In this document: one piece after another, positions 12,208 to 25,158 of the stretch
How positions within the stretch are numbered: position 1 is the first letter of the stretch
Layout of the letters: each line of letters starts with the position of its first letter
Position numbers and translations under genes: made by a program
The notes under the pieces: model-generated
Seen by the model: the letters and a program-made list of their open reading frames with translations, nothing else
Database searches by the model: none
What the model was told of the DNA's origin: nothing
From: Gadus chalcogrammus
Taxonomy: Eukaryota > Chordata > Actinopteri > Gadiformes > Gadidae
Reading direction: 5' to 3'
NCBI RefSeq assembly: GCF_026213295.1
Contig: NC_079425.1
Span: 11,326,909 to 11,390,908, forward strand
DNA length: 64,000 nt

Positions 12208-14082
12208 TTAACGGTTGCCCGCTTGCCCGGGGCAACCTAAAGTCATATTTGGGCAAGTTGAGATTGATTTCTGGTTGCCCGAACGGGCAAGTGGATTTTG
12301 GGTGGATGTTAATATAAAGGCTATTTATTCAAATGTTTTAGAAACTGCAGAACAACCTTTTTTCCGGAAAATAACACAAAATATAAGTATTTGCAATAGA
12401 TCAGCGCGCTGTCTTCTCTCCTTCGGAAAGAGAGTTAACAGACACGCATCGCTTCAGTGCGTATATAGCCCCGCCTTCTGTCACTCGCAGTGCGTTCTCT
12501 GGCCGTGATTCGAAGGTGTTAGCTAAAGGTTAGACAACAAAGCTAGCATCGGAAGTGCAGCACCTCCGCGAACGTTTTAAGTAGAAGAAAAATAGAGTAG
12601 TGATGGAGTGCAGTTTGGAAGTACTTTGGATTGAGGCAAATTACCAAGGAAAGTCATATGCAAGAACACGGTTTTGGGTTTCATAACTGCACATGCACAG
12701 CAATAGCAATCTTTTTCACGATATTGGACCCTCACAAACTAAATATTACATGAAAGCTGAGCCTCCACTTATTCCAACAGTCGAATCCATATCATTCTGT
12801 GACTAAAACTCGCAAATAACAACTTAAGAAGAAACGTCCCCTTTTCTTTTAACAACCAAAAATGAAGTATTACCTTTGTGATATTTGTCCACAAAGTTGA
12901 ATCTGGTCGTATAAAACCACCATAAACAAATAACCCAGTGTCTGGGCCAAATTTTGCAACTAAACATGGTGTTTTCCATCAATGAATAAGAGAAGGTTTC
13001 TTAGGAAATAGGTAAATTGCCTTCAATCAGAAAACATATTCTTCATCGCAATCTAATAAAATAATAATAATAATAATTTATTTAAAGGGCGCCTTTCAAG
13101 ACACTCAAGGTCACCTTACAGAGCATAAAGTTATAAGACAGAGGTTAAACATGAAGAATTAATAACACTCAAAAGACGCCTAAAGTGAAGGGGGGGACCT
13201 CACTAACCACCACCAAGTAGTCTAGTGGCCATATGTTTATTTGCGAGTGTTTGGCTTGGTGCATAAGAATATATTTGCCCTGAACTTTAAATAGAGGTGT
13301 CAAGTGTCAAAATTGTAAGATATCTACCTTTTATTTGTGTCTCATAGTAAGACATCGCTCCCAACTGATAATTATTTCAGGTGGAAATGTTATCTTCCAC
13401 TTATGCTGTGTTCCATGGCTTTATTCACTTTAACCAAGTATCATCCCCATTGAATATTTCACTTGCACAACAATCTTTCTTTTGGCACAAAGATGACATT
13501 ATGAAATGATGTTCTTTCCTGAAAAAAACTTTTCCCCTGATATCAAAAATGGTATAGAATATCGATATTTTTCCAGGTATAGTGTCAAAGTTAGAAAATC
13601 CAGTATCGTGACTGACAACACTACTAGAAACGAGATTGTGATTATTCAGTTAGAGCTACAAGAAACGTGAAAGTTAAAAAAGACATATCTTTGCTACTAC
13701 CTCTGACATTTAGTTAAGTACATTTGCATGAAATCATGTAGGTCTACATATAACTTACTTGGCGATAGCTTTAATAGGTTACAACGGTGGACTGAAATCA
13801 CTTCATGGCACGATGTGACCGCTCGATAAATAAGTAAACAAAGAGAAGTTTGTTATTTTTTAAACACAACATGTGTGGAAGCTAACATTCAGCTTCAGTC
13901 TGAGCTAGGATGATTTTTCTGAGCCCCCCCCAAAACCAGGCCGCGTGCCTGGCAAAAAGAGGCCTGTTCACGATTCTGATTATAATTTGGGCAAGTGAAC
14001 ATCACATTCGGGCAAGTTGAAACTGACCTGTACTTGCCCGATGGGCAAGTGCTTTTGAAACCTTTGTGTCAACCCCTGGATC
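12208..14082. mobile_element. Putative hAT-like non-autonomous element, degraded left end (copy 1)
   Basis: Subterminal GGGCAAGT/ACTTGCCC motifs cluster at both ends (12215-12295 and 13990-14052) in inverted arrangement. The right end finishes TGTCAACCCCTGG, whose inverse CCAGGGGTTGACA resembles hAT termini. No matching left terminus is visible. The enclosed DNA holds no transposase; a different repeat tail sits at 13055-13200. Confidence 0.35.
13055..13200 (+). repeat. Interspersed repeat with AAT-repeat head (copy 1)
   Basis: An AAT run followed by TTTATTTAAAGGGCGCCTTT and CAAGACACTCAAGGTCACCT, motifs seen in a common fish interspersed repeat. Counterpart at about 44166-44312. Confidence 0.5.
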
Positions 14083-14646
14083 ACAGTATTCCAAAGCTGT
14101 CAATGCTATTTTATCCTACTCTGTTAATTTGCACTTCTCGCGAGAGCACAATTTGAATTTGCTCAGTGAGTCACTCTGTGAACGAGCAATATACTTGTGT
14201 ATATTCTGGGCCTCCCCTGGCCCAGAACATTAACCAATATAATCGATGTATCAGTTATAGGCGGGCCAAAAGCGTTTTTACCGACCGGATACGGCAAGAG
14301 TCTTATCTATTGGTTAGCTCCACTGGTTTGGATACGTCACTTCTTGTATTCTGATTGGTCGTAGTGTTATCCAATATGTGTTATCCAGTGATATTTTCAA
14401 ATGCATGTTTGTTGCCACCCCTCGAGTTGGGCCATTTTCAATTGTCGTTGCCAGATCCTACAATTTTCTAGATACGGGTCTGGATTTCCAGGCTAAGCCT
14501 CCTTCAATTTACTTCATAAAAATGGCACAATGATGATAACAAATGTTACAATGTCTCTGTCTCAATTAAAAAAAAAAAACATTTATTGAACTGTCTGTAA
14601 ATCATGGCAAAAATATATATATATATATATCGCAAAAAAGAAAAAA

Positions 14647-14723
14647 ATCGGCCGATACCGATACACGTAAAAAACGCACATATCGGCCGATAATATCGGC
14701 CGGCAGATACTACATCGGTCGTT
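14647..14723. repeat. TATCGGCCGATA-rich dispersed repeat (copy 1)
   Basis: Several overlapping palindromic ATCGGCCGAT units after an A+T-rich stretch; a motif cluster familiar from fish transposon termini. Counterpart at about 45761-45837. Confidence 0.45.
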
Positions 14724-17700
14724 CACTACTATGCTCACATGGGTTGCAATATTGAGGACTCTAATGATAGATTTTGCATGATTCTATGGCTGCAGCATGC
14801 TACTTTTGTGTGCCAATTAGCTACATGACTGACAACCCAGGGTACTGTGAGAGTTGTGAATCATAACACACATGCAAAAACAAAGAAACTTTTTGACCCG
14901 GAACTGAAAATAAAAAGGTCTTCATGCTACTACCTGTAGCATGATGTCGGAGTGCCAGCGTTACAGTCCAGTACAGTAAATGTGTTTACATATAGTTCCT
15001 TTAACATGAATTGGGGCTGTATCTTTCTGTTGGTCATTCAATTAATCTTTAGTCTAGGACTGGACAATAATCAAATGTTCTTGTACATCGTCATCTGTGT
15101 TATATTAAAGTAGCCTTGTGAGCCCATCCTAATCTCTGTTGGCACCGCTTTGTCGAAAAAACAACAACTTTGCCCCGATAAAACAACAATGGCCCCACTG
15201 AAGGAAAGTGCACTAATATACGAAGTATACAAAACTATTTAATACGAAACTGAATAACTATGTTTTGAGATGAACTGAAATCTGCCCTGAAATGCTTTTT
15301 TCAGAGGAGAATATGTGTTTGCTGTACATCCAACCCGATTCGAGAAGAGCAAGGAGAGCAATAGTGTCATTTTAGAAGTTATTTTATTTGCAATGCAAAA
15401 CACAAACTTGAAGATCAAGATGATCTTCTGAGGTTTATATTAGTGATAAAAAGTCAACTTATTGTGAGACCTATTGTGTAATATAATTACCTATAATGGA
15501 GGTTAATGCTATCCATTTAGATTAATTGGTTACACTCCCTGTTTTTTAAATAAAATCGTTTTTCCTTTCATGGTCACAGGTACATTTTTGGAAAGGGGCA
15601 TGGTTCAGGTATAAATACGGTAGACTTTTGAACAGTGCACTAGTTTGGAACAGCTTGTGTGACAGGAATTTGACCACTATGACTGAAAGCACAAATTGCA
15701 TCTGAAACGTAAACCCAGGACTTTTCTGTTATGTTGCTCATTTGTTTCGTTGTTTCCACAAGTGTAAATATTAGGTTCTTTTTTTAATCAATTCAGTCAA
15801 TTAGTTTGTATATTTTCATGCATTACGTTGCAATTTACGAGCCCTAAATTGTTCTTACATATAACTACTCCTTTATAACAGCATAACTCATGTACAAAGC
15901 GAGGTCAATACATTTCCACACTTTTTAAGAAGAGCACAGTATTGGAACTAGCTTGCTTAACGATGGGGTTAAAGCAATATTTTTTTTTTGCGAGATTGTC
16001 TTGGCTTTCTGTGATTTACCAAATACTTACAAGTGCCCTGTCTTTGCTGAATTCACTCTGCACATGTGCCCTCTCTTTATGTCATATTGCGTTGCGTGAG
16101 GGACAAGGGCTGTGATGTCATCCAGGGGTTTATATCCTCAAGTGGTTGTTGGACAAACATAAATTCTGTGCTCTATTGCGAAACAATGTTTAGTCAGGTG
16201 TGAGTTGCTTTACTGTTGACGGATTCTAATCGGTTGGAGTGTTGTGCAAATCAGTATCTTAGGACACACTAAAGCCATGGCAAGGAGTCTGAATATCTCC
16301 ATCTTGAACTCGACTCGGACTGTCGAGGGACTGCTCCGATTGGATGAAAACTACATGTGTTTTAACAAAAATTATATTTAAACATTAATACTCTTATAGA
16401 CAGAATAATGGACTTTGTCTACGTAGACCCACACAATACATTATTCTCCACTTAATTTCCAAGGTTCCTTTTTCATTTTGTATCTGATCCCCCGCATCAC
16501 AAACACACACAGCATAAGTGTATCAGGCCCTGCTTGGAAAAAGCGGCTGTGTTATTTGCTATATTTTACAGCTGCTGTTTTCTGGTGTCCAGAGATAGGC
16601 CTGTGGGACCTGGATGAGTAAAGCAGAAATAAGAAGGATGCGGGGGGGGGGATAGATGACAGAATTGTGGAAGCCTTCACTTCTCCCGTGCCCTGCATGT
16701 GGTTTTCCAACTTATTCGCAGATCTGTTAGAGATTGTTATAAGGCAGCGTTGCATAGCCATGCGACCACCAGCGTCGCCCACTGATTGGATGCGGTTGTG
16801 GTAGTGGTGGTGGGGGTGCTGGTGATTGTGGGGGTGCTGGTGATTGTGGGGGTGCTGGTTGCAGATCAGTGACAAAGTAGTTGCGGGCAGCAAAAAAGAA
16901 AAAGAAGATAAAGATTTCTTTTTTTTTTGAAAGGATGAGGGTGGCTGAGGGCAATGATGGAGGCTCCATTGTGTAGCCCCGGGCCAGGGTTGTAATGGGA
17001 TACTCAGGTAAACGCTAATCTGGGATCCAGCCATCCTACTATGTTGTAGCAGAACTTCTTGGGGGGAAACGGTTCAGAGCATTGGCTGGGCACCAAATAT
17101 CTAGTTATGCCCTGTTCCTCCTCCAGGGATTTTTAATTAGTGTATTTCTACAGTGGTCAGTCTACAAGGTGTTGAACTGAAACTTTTCCAGACATAATAT
17201 TACTGTTTACTAATACCGACCGAGTCTGTGTTTGCTTTTAATAGCCGATTTCACAACAGTTCCCCGCGTCAAGCTACATGATTGGTCAAAAACAAACAAG
17301 AAAGGAAAGAACGAGGCACCCCATTAACCTAGATTGGGCTCGACTCCATTCAGACTTTAGGTTAATAATGTTGCATCTGATTCGTGAGACTAGTTAAACA
17401 GATGTAAACGGAGACCGGACAGGGGGTGTCAACAAACACAAGGGGCTTTTCTGGGGGCCCCATGCCTGCATGTGCAGAGAGGCACTGCAGAGCGAGGCAA
17501 TATGATCCTTGAGTATTCAGGTGCCCACACACAAGCTGCGGAGCGATCAGCCAGTGAAATCCAAGATGAGCAGTTGGGGAGCAATTAGGGAGGGGCCACT
17601 TGGGGGGCTTATAAGGCTTCATTTATCTGTAAACGTTAGGTCCATTTACTTTCTGATTGTGTGCCATCTCTTCCAATCTAGTATTTTGGATGTCAGACAC

Positions 17701-18526
17701 AAAAGTATGACTTTTTACTTGATGAATACATTGTAATCTATCAAATGCTTGGTTGTAGATATTTCTGCTTGATAGGCAATCGAATAAACGTGAACGGTGA
17801 TCCAATTGGCCTTGCCAATGTGGATATCATTTTGCCATGGTTATGATTTTGAATTCAACTTGAATCTATATGTTCACATATTTCCTTGCTAGGAGGGGAA
17901 TCAAGGAGTCTGGTGCATATTTTTCCTGTTACTACATGCCCATCTTTCTTGATGTGGCTTTGAATAGCGGAGATCCCTCGGGGCAACAGCAGAGCTTCTC
18001 CCGGGCTTTCTGTTGAGCTTTGTTTGGAAGATCATTCATAGCTCAGCCTCAGTCTGATTATAATGTGATTTACATCTGCAACAAGTGATCTGTCAGTGCC
18101 GCTACCAATGACTTGTTAATTTAGGTTCATGTTAATTTAGTTAATACACGAACACTGAACACATTGTTCATATTCATAAAGATGAAAATCATTTTGCTGT
18201 CAAATTGTGATCGGTAAACCTGAAAAACTGGCTGCATGTGCTGATGTGTGTAGATATGGACCATGTTCTCATTCAATTATAACTATACGTGAGTGAATCC
18301 GCGGTGTCAAAATTGGTCACATAAGAGGAGATTGGTCAATGAGAAGTGGCCAAAATGAAACATTTAGCCTATCAGTCCCAGGGTTCCGGGTTCTAACGGT
18401 TGCTGAACACAATAACAGCTTTTATAACAAACCCTACCGTCAAAACAAATAGAAAAGGATCTACATTTGACATGAGATAATTAAGATCGAAGAAATCGCT
18501 CATCCTAATTCTTTGTGTTCCCACAG

Positions 18527-18598
18527 GGAGGTCAGCATGAACAACATCACTGAATTGCCTGCAGACGTGTTTAAAAACTTTCCCTACCTGGAAGAACT
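18527..18598 (+). pseudogene. lgr4: lgr4 exon 2, upstream duplicate (copy 1)
   Basis: A 72-bp LRR exon matching 49646-49717, with intact ccacag acceptor and gtaagt donor. No exon 3 follows before the N gap. Because both ends are phase 2, it could join in frame to the downstream exon 2 or exon 3 if the duplication were real. Confidence 0.85.
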
Positions 18599-19876
18599 GT
18601 AAGTACACACCGTTTCAAGTTGATATGTTCCACAATATGCACTCAGTGTATTTGCTTGGCATTAACTAGCATCTTAATTCTTCTCCGTTCTCAGTTGTCT
18701 CCTGTGAACAGTGACAACTGAGTAGTAGTCGAGTCGACACAAATTCTCAAGCTACTAACGCACGCGAAAACAAGCGGAAGGATTTTAAAAGGGCAGTTGC
18801 AATCACAATGCATTGTGTGAGCCATACATATACTTGTGTTCATATACGGGATTACCATTTTAGTTTTGTTGCACTTTGTTTGTTTGGCCATATCTCATCT
18901 GCTGCGCTTGTTATTTCTTTACTTTTTTAAATCCCCCCGTCTGGCCCAGAGCTGGGAGTGTGAGATGGCAATCTGTCTCCGTGATATCAGGTAACACGGC
19001 AGCACAGGGAAGGCAAAATGACCAGCAAGTGAACATGGCTGGCTACTTCCAGCTCCACTTGTCCTCATGCTTGCTTTTCTTTTTCCTTCTCTTTTTTTCC
19101 ACATCTTTCAGTCGGACCAGACTGTTTTTCCAAACACTCCTTCAATCTTTTTGTTAAAGGGCAATTTACTTTTCATCACACTGTTTAGAGGAATGCAAGG
19201 CAGGAAGGAAGAGAGCAAAGTAATGGTTTCTATGACAACACAGAGCTTAAAAGAACCCACAAGAAAACAGCAAGTCCTTGCTGTTCCTTTGCTCTTTGAG
19301 GATTTTTTTGGCACAACTGCCCCAGGTAACAAAGAGGGCCCGAGGAGTACATAAAGTACAACTGTCATGTTAATGTTAAATAGAATGAAATGTGCAGTCC
19401 CAGCCACACACATGTTTTTGTCATCTAAATGCATGGGCCACTGCTTTTCCGTAGCTAGTTTTTGAAGAGAACATATATCTCTTCGAAAACTAATATTTTG
19501 ATTGGCATATATTCTGTGTGTATGTGCATGTTATTTCTAAACCTTTTTGCAAAGGAACATTTCACGGTTAGCTTCATTGGATGAGCTGAAAGTTAGAGGG
19601 GAGTCTGAGGGTAAACGAGAGAAGGAGACAGAGAGAGACGGAGACTGAGGAACCCAAACAGGACAGATCTGAAAGAATAAACACACTGCTCCTCACTAAT
19701 AGTCACGCAACCCTCTTAAATGTTCCTTCTCTCCTGTATCGCCCTCAGGCAATACTAAGCCCAGCAGTTATGCTAACAGATATGCACTGTCATCCCACAG
19801 CACTATCTTTATATATTTTTAAATTTCTTTTGGTTTTGTCACACTTTGCTGATTACTAAATCTAGTTAGCCCATAT

Positions 19877-19877
<1 letters not shown>

Positions 19878-19936
<59 letters not shown>

Positions 19937-19950
19937 TATTATTATTATTG
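19878..19950. repeat. ATT microsatellite, intron 2 (copy 1)
   Basis: Run of TTA/ATT triplets with one interruption (TTATATT). The copy 2 counterpart at 50999-51073 is longer and pure. Confidence 0.9.
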
Positions 19951-21853
19951 TCCATCAGCTTTTCTACATTTTATTCAAACAATTTGTTTAGAACCCCATG
20001 CCTAAATTACTTGGGCATAACATTGGCCACCTTTTCACATTGCCCCCCGTATTATTTTTCATAATATTTGTGTTTGCCAGCATGAACAAGAAAACTTAAA
20101 TCATAGGATTATCAACTCCCAATGGCAAAAGGGCTTGTGTGTGTGTGTGTTTGTGTGTGTGTGTACACATGATCATAAAGGCATACTTTAGGTAAGGTGG
20201 GAGTGCGGTTACACTCTGTTGGATCATATACTTCTGGTTAGATTGACGCCTGCAGGAGAATGTTACTAATCCGTTGAAAGGACTGTACAAGAGAGAGACA
20301 ACATGGCAGGCTATGAAACTCTGAAGGATATCTTAGCAGTTTGTCAAACTTGTTTAGTGACTCAAGACAGGGGCCTTAGATTGCAAAATGTCTCACTTGG
20401 TGTTCTACAACTTTCAATAGCCTGTGTCATAGCCGCTGCATATCTGTCGGCTCCTAAATTGCGGTTGAAGTCATTGAGATGTTCCCGTGAAAGTGCTGAA
20501 ATGTGTGGTCTTCCATGACTAGTCTTTCAGTGTTCATGTCAAAACACTTTTTTTCCCCAAAAGTCTGTCACACAACATATTTGACAAAGCTTGAGACACA
20601 TGGGCTCTGTCACTGATTGGGTGGTTTGGCAGTAGATTATGTGCTTGCGGATGGTTCCACCACTGGAAGCCAGGCATTGGGTTTGTCTCATAGCCAAGTG
20701 GCTCTGGAGGGACCGGGCTTTTTAAGAAGTACTGGTAAACGATTCAGACCCTAGTTTGACAGTTGTGGTCCACCACAATAACTGAAAACTCAGACTTGTT
20801 TCTTGTTATTCCACAAAATCTGCGGCCCATACTCCGTAGAGTTGGGAAACTGAGAGACTTTCTGTGAAGTCTGATGTTGATTTCACAGTTCCCTTTAAGC
20901 TTACACAGTAGTGTTAGCTAGCATGATCTGCCTGTCAGCTTGGCAAAGCATTTATGACACACTGCAGTTACCATAACCCTCTTAGTCCACTCACTGACTT
21001 CCTAATTCAGTGAAAGATTATGAGGATACCACCATTGTGTATGAAAACAAATGGCAGATGGGATCCGATTTATTCATCCATGTTATGAAAACATGTTGTT
21101 AAGATGTAATTTAAATCGTGGGGATGAAACAACATAACTAGGATACAAAGATGTGCTCACAATGTTGTCGTGTCTTCTCTTCTTAGTTTCTTTAAGAGGA
21201 GATGGCACATTCTTTCCAATATAAATAAGAAGAAATGCATGTATAAACACGAAAACCCATCCATCCACATTTGAGTTTCTGTCGTGGGAAGACGATTTAG
21301 TCTGGCATGACCAGAGGCAAGAGACGCTGGGATTACAGGAAGCAATTCTAAATGGTACAACAGGAAGTCAGGTTTACTCATACACACTAAACACTCAACA
21401 AATGCTCAACAAACCTTTTAGTACCTGGCTTGTAGACATTTCCTGACATGCTACCGGTTCAACCCTACTTCTTGAATGTTTCGGAGCAATAGACTTTTTA
21501 GGGTGGATAATACTATAACTGTTGGTGTCTGAAAATGAGGAAGGTTTAAAAGGTTTGGGATTTTGGGATGCCTTCCTATAAAAAAAAAAAAAAAAGCAGT
21601 GTTCTACATGGTTACAATATAAATGATTTCAAAAGCCTTGTATTATATTTACGTTGTATGTTAACTACTCCAGGTTTTTTCAGTAAGGTCGCTTGAACTG
21701 TAATAATTCATTACCAGTAGAAATCTTTGCCATCCAAAATTCTTCAAGAACTTACGACTTTTAGTCGCTCAGGAATGTTCCTAATCCATAGAAATGACCA
21801 TTGAAACCTTTTGCCTACATCGTTGTTCTAGAAACAACACTTATTATGGGCAC

Positions 21854-21953
21854 NNNNNNNNNNNNNNNNNNNNNNNNNNNNNNNNNNNNNNNNNNNNNNN
21901 NNNNNNNNNNNNNNNNNNNNNNNNNNNNNNNNNNNNNNNNNNNNNNNNNNNNN
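21854..21953. other. Assembly gap of exactly 100 N
   Basis: A run of exactly 100 N, the usual placeholder for a scaffold gap of unknown size. The left contig stops inside lgr4 intron 2; the right contig resumes in unrelated DNA about 9.1 kb before the second copy begins. Confidence 0.98.
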
Positions 21954-22449
21954 GCCCAGGCTTAGGATGTACACTGGGGAGAGTACTCCATTAGCTCTAG
22001 AGGTGGACATTGTCGACAACAGCCAAGGGGCAAGAGCTAGGCTCCTGGTTGTTAAAGGAAGTGGGCCTAGACTGCTGGTGTGATTGGCTTAAATGTTAAA
22101 CTACCAAGCATCAAGCACACAACGGTGACAAGAGACATCATGGATTAGGCTGAGGTACTTAAAGGGATACACAAAGATATCTGGCACTTGGTGTTTGCCT
22201 GTCTAACCCATATTTAGATGAGTTTTGAGGTCCAAATCATAATTTTGTTTGTCAGACGGGGAGTTCACTTGGTAAGCAATTGCTTTTCAATTAGCCGCTT
22301 CCATCAACTTGCATAACTGCAGTAGCTTAGATTCTCATATGAGGGGAATGCACTTTTAAAGATTGGCAATGTTCTGTTGTTTATTCAAAACAAATGCCTG
22401 GAACTCAACAACAAGATTGCAGTTTATCTACAAACACAGAGAATTCAAG

Positions 22450-23515
22450 ACTAATTTCGTCAATGTGATTAAGGATGCCTGTGATGCGTCACTAAACGGT
22501 AACCCTCCACTTAGACTTCCCAGTATACGCCAGTTTACAGATATCCCAGTGTATCCTTTTAAAGATGAATTGGACACCCTGCAAGGCACAACAGATCTGT
22601 TCTGCCAAACTGTTCATGGATCCTCAGGCTACTCTGCATTTTTTCAAACCCAGAAAAGTTCCCGATGCAATCCACAGTAGAGTGGAGGAAAAGTTGGATC
22701 ATTTACAGAAACTGGGCATTACCGAGCCTAACATTTATTCAAACTTGGCTGTGCTCATCCTGCCGTTTCTGAAAGCAGATGGCAGTTTTGCATATGCGGG
22801 ACTATAAGCTTACTTTCAGACAGGCCTCCAATCTGGAGGCCTACCCATTGCCACGGATGGAGGACCTGTTTGCTAGCCAGGTAGTCCTCCATGTTGTGGC
22901 CGAACAAGGACCAGCCCTGGTTAAGATTGCATGTGCATTTTGGCCCTTCATTGGCGACATGTTTCTGGTGTTCATTTAGGGCAATTTCAAGTGGATTGAA
23001 CTCGACATCTTGGGAAAAACATCAGAGCCCCAAACGATTGTTAAGCCGTGTCAAGTGTGGGTGACAATGGTGTCTGGGTCTGCCAGACACTATTGTCTCT
23101 GACAGTGGAACAACATTCACAGCCAATCTCTTCAGGGGCTTCATGCAGAAGAATGGCATACGCCATGTGCGCACTGATTCTTTTCATCCGGCCTCAAACA
23201 GCTTGGCAGAGCGGGCCATTCAAACAGTGAAAGAGGTACTGAAAATAATGAGTCACTAAATAGTGACTCATTGTGCATCAAACTCTCATAATTCCTGTTA
23301 CAGTACCGCATCACACCACAAACAACATGGTGATCACACCAAAAAAGATGCTGATGGGACAAAAGCCAAAACATGCCTGGAGTGTGACTAAAACAGGTGA
23401 AACAGGCGGAGAGACCTGGAACTATCCTAAACCAAGTTGTCTTTTCTCATTCATGTTCAAACTGGCTGATGGACGTGTTATCCACAGCGTAAGGTTTGGC
23501 TGAGTTTCAAATAAG
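22450..23515 (+). pseudogene. Decayed Gypsy/Ty3-type retrotransposon pol fragment
   Basis: Reverse-transcriptase N-terminal motifs are spread over two or more frames (22555-22870): FFKPRKVPDA, KADGSF, DYKLTF and YPLPRMEDLF. The sequence then jumps to integrase core motifs (22935-23260), including FKWIEL, SDSGTTF and LAERAIQTVKE-like residues across frames. The RT catalytic centre, RNase H and the zinc-binding part of integrase are missing through an internal deletion near 22870-22930. The first integrase catalytic Asp position reads His. Several frameshifts and stops; no LTRs seen. Dead element. Confidence 0.8.
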
Positions 23516-23832
23516 AGGGAAAAGGTAGAACTCAATAAACCCATTGGTGGGCTTGTATTAATTTGCATGTGTTAATGGCCACAGTAGACCATACCGGTCA
23601 CCAGACCAACAAACCTTTTTAAATACATTTCCCAAAACTTAAATATCCAGGTGAGCAAATTAGAACAACCCAATACCAGGGGAAATCAACATATTAAACC
23701 AACAATCAAGATATATTATCAACAATATTTCCATGTATAAATAATTGCCATTTAGGAAATCTATAGTTATCATCAATAATCCTTGTGACAATTACATATT
23801 TGGTAATGTTATCAGATGATGTGTAAGCAGCT

Positions 23833-24112
23833 TTAAAGATGACATATTATACCACCAGGTGTGAGTGTGATTAGCTGTTACAAGTCGTTTTGAAAATCGG
23901 CCTCCTCTAACATCGCAAGTGGGCGTGTCCACCTAGATGTGTGCTTGAGAGGTCTACCAGCCCACCCAGTGGACTGTTGCAAACGTTGCTCATCTATCCG
24001 TCATAGATCTAGGTGGACATGCCCACTTGTGATGTCAGAAGGGGCCGATTTTCAAAATGGCTTGTTACGGTTAATCACACTCACACCTGGTGGTATAATA
24101 TGTCATCTTTAA
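23833..24112. mobile_element. Foldback MITE of 280 bp with arms of about 105 bp
   Basis: Left arm 23833-23940 and right arm 24007-24112 are inverted copies: TTAAAGATGACATATTATAC starts the left arm and its inverse ends the right. Mismatches are few. A 66-base centre separates them. No ORF. The flanking TTAA-like bases suggest a TTAA or TTTAA target but are ambiguous because they belong to the arms. Confidence 0.75.
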
Positions 24113-25091
24113 TAACCAACCAACAATTGTCACCCAGCATATCTGTTTTTGGTATGCTCACTGCTGCCTAACCATAACTTTTACTGTTTAAGGACAGACT
24201 CTCATGACTAAACAAACTATTAGCAGAGTTGCACAAGCAACAGCACAAACACATCATGATTAGAGTACCCTCAATTACATTTCCACTCCCCTCCTCCCAA
24301 CATACATGGGGCCAGATACACTGAGCCTATGTTTCTTTTTTTACATTTTTCCATCTTTCTTTCCATCATTGAGCCCAGCCATCTTCCAGCGTATGGTCCA
24401 TCCATCTCTATTAAGTGTCCGCCCTGTGCCCCACGGCATTAAGGGAGTGGAACCTTCTGAAGGCTGTGAGCTCCTTGGATTCTGCAGCTAGGGGGTACCC
24501 CTAACTCAGGTCCAGCCAAGTGAGGTACCTATCTCATCCCAACCTCTCCAAGACCCGTTGCATGTGGAGTAGGGGTCCAACCCAGAAAATCTGCATTCAC
24601 TGACCTCAGGTCAGTACAGAAGTACATAGAAGGTACTTTCTGCATGAATGTTCAACATCACCCATTCCCAACATTACCTTCGGCACTGTGTCTCAGTGCT
24701 TGTAGCAGCCTCTCTGGGATTCTGTGACTCGGCCTGTTGTGTTTTCCTTGAGGAAAATCTTGTGCTGAATGATTTGACACTCTTGCACCCCCCAGAGATT
24801 CTCATGGGCCAGTTCTGTCATCTCTTCCTCCAGTGCTTCCCTCACGTCCCACCCATTACAGTTTAAACAGTGAGTAGCCTGTTGAAGCTTGAGGAACCGC
24901 CCGATATGCAAATAGAAGGTAGTGTAACCACTGGACCCAGTCAATTGGCTGTCTTGGTCACAAACCTGCAAAGCATATTGCCCATATTGCCCATTATGGG
25001 GCAATATAAAATAAATAAATAAAACAATTATATATATAGGCTATATCAATTATTTATTTATTTTTGAATTCCCATTATTAACTTATCTGAA

Positions 25092-25158
25092 TCGAGACGG
25101 AATCGTTCAACGCAGAATCGCGATGCATCGAAGAATCGATTATTTTTCCCACCCCTAA
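25092..25158 (-). mobile_element. Terminal fragment of a hAT-like element
   Basis: ATCGATTATTTTTCCCACCCCTAA, read inversely, starts TTAGGGGTGGGAAAAATAAT and continues with CGATGCATCGCGATTCTGCG, the terminal pattern of a common vertebrate hAT family. The other end is not visible; the element is probably truncated in the A+T-rich DNA to the left. Confidence 0.45.

Larger units (their letters stand above)
7296..18526 (+). other. lgr4 intron 1 (copy 1)
   Basis: 11.2 kb, with gtaagt and ccacag ends. It holds the CA arrays, the dispersed repeat, the 9672, 10532, 11874 and 12208 elements and the 14647 repeat listed separately. The rest is A+T-rich and I see no coding exon in it. Confidence 0.85.
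1..21853 (+). repeat. Large direct duplication, copy 1 (lgr4 5' flank, exon 1, intron 1, exon 2, part of intron 2)
   Basis: Base 1 aligns to 31034 and base 21853 to 52970; the net length difference is only 84 bp (21853 against 21937). Both exons, all splice sites and every transposon remnant are shared in order. Differences seen are mostly 1-4 bp indels in homopolymers and dinucleotide runs, longer differences at microsatellites, and sparse substitutions (for example near 11838, 15083 and 18372). The left end probably continues beyond the window. Confidence 0.97.

Noticed and set aside
16552..17034. 160-codon minus-strand frame in intron 1 (and 47666-48151)
   Set aside because: Composed of His/Pro/Asn repeats from a GGTGGT/GGTGATT tract, with no recognisable domain. 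It is present in both copies only because of the duplication.
7108..18598. A separate truncated lgr4 paralogue gene
   Set aside because: Exons are the same as those downstream, introns match throughout, and the copy ends at an N gap. An old paralogue would have diverged introns.
19457..19492. Short hairpin TAGTTTTTGAAGAGA with near-exact inverse
   Set aside because: 15-bp stem with a mismatch in A+T-rich DNA; not distinctive enough to call a feature.
24693..25004. 103-codon minus-strand frame in the single-copy flank
   Set aside because: No similarity I recognise and no splice or promoter context; could be part of an old repeat, but not supportable as a gene.
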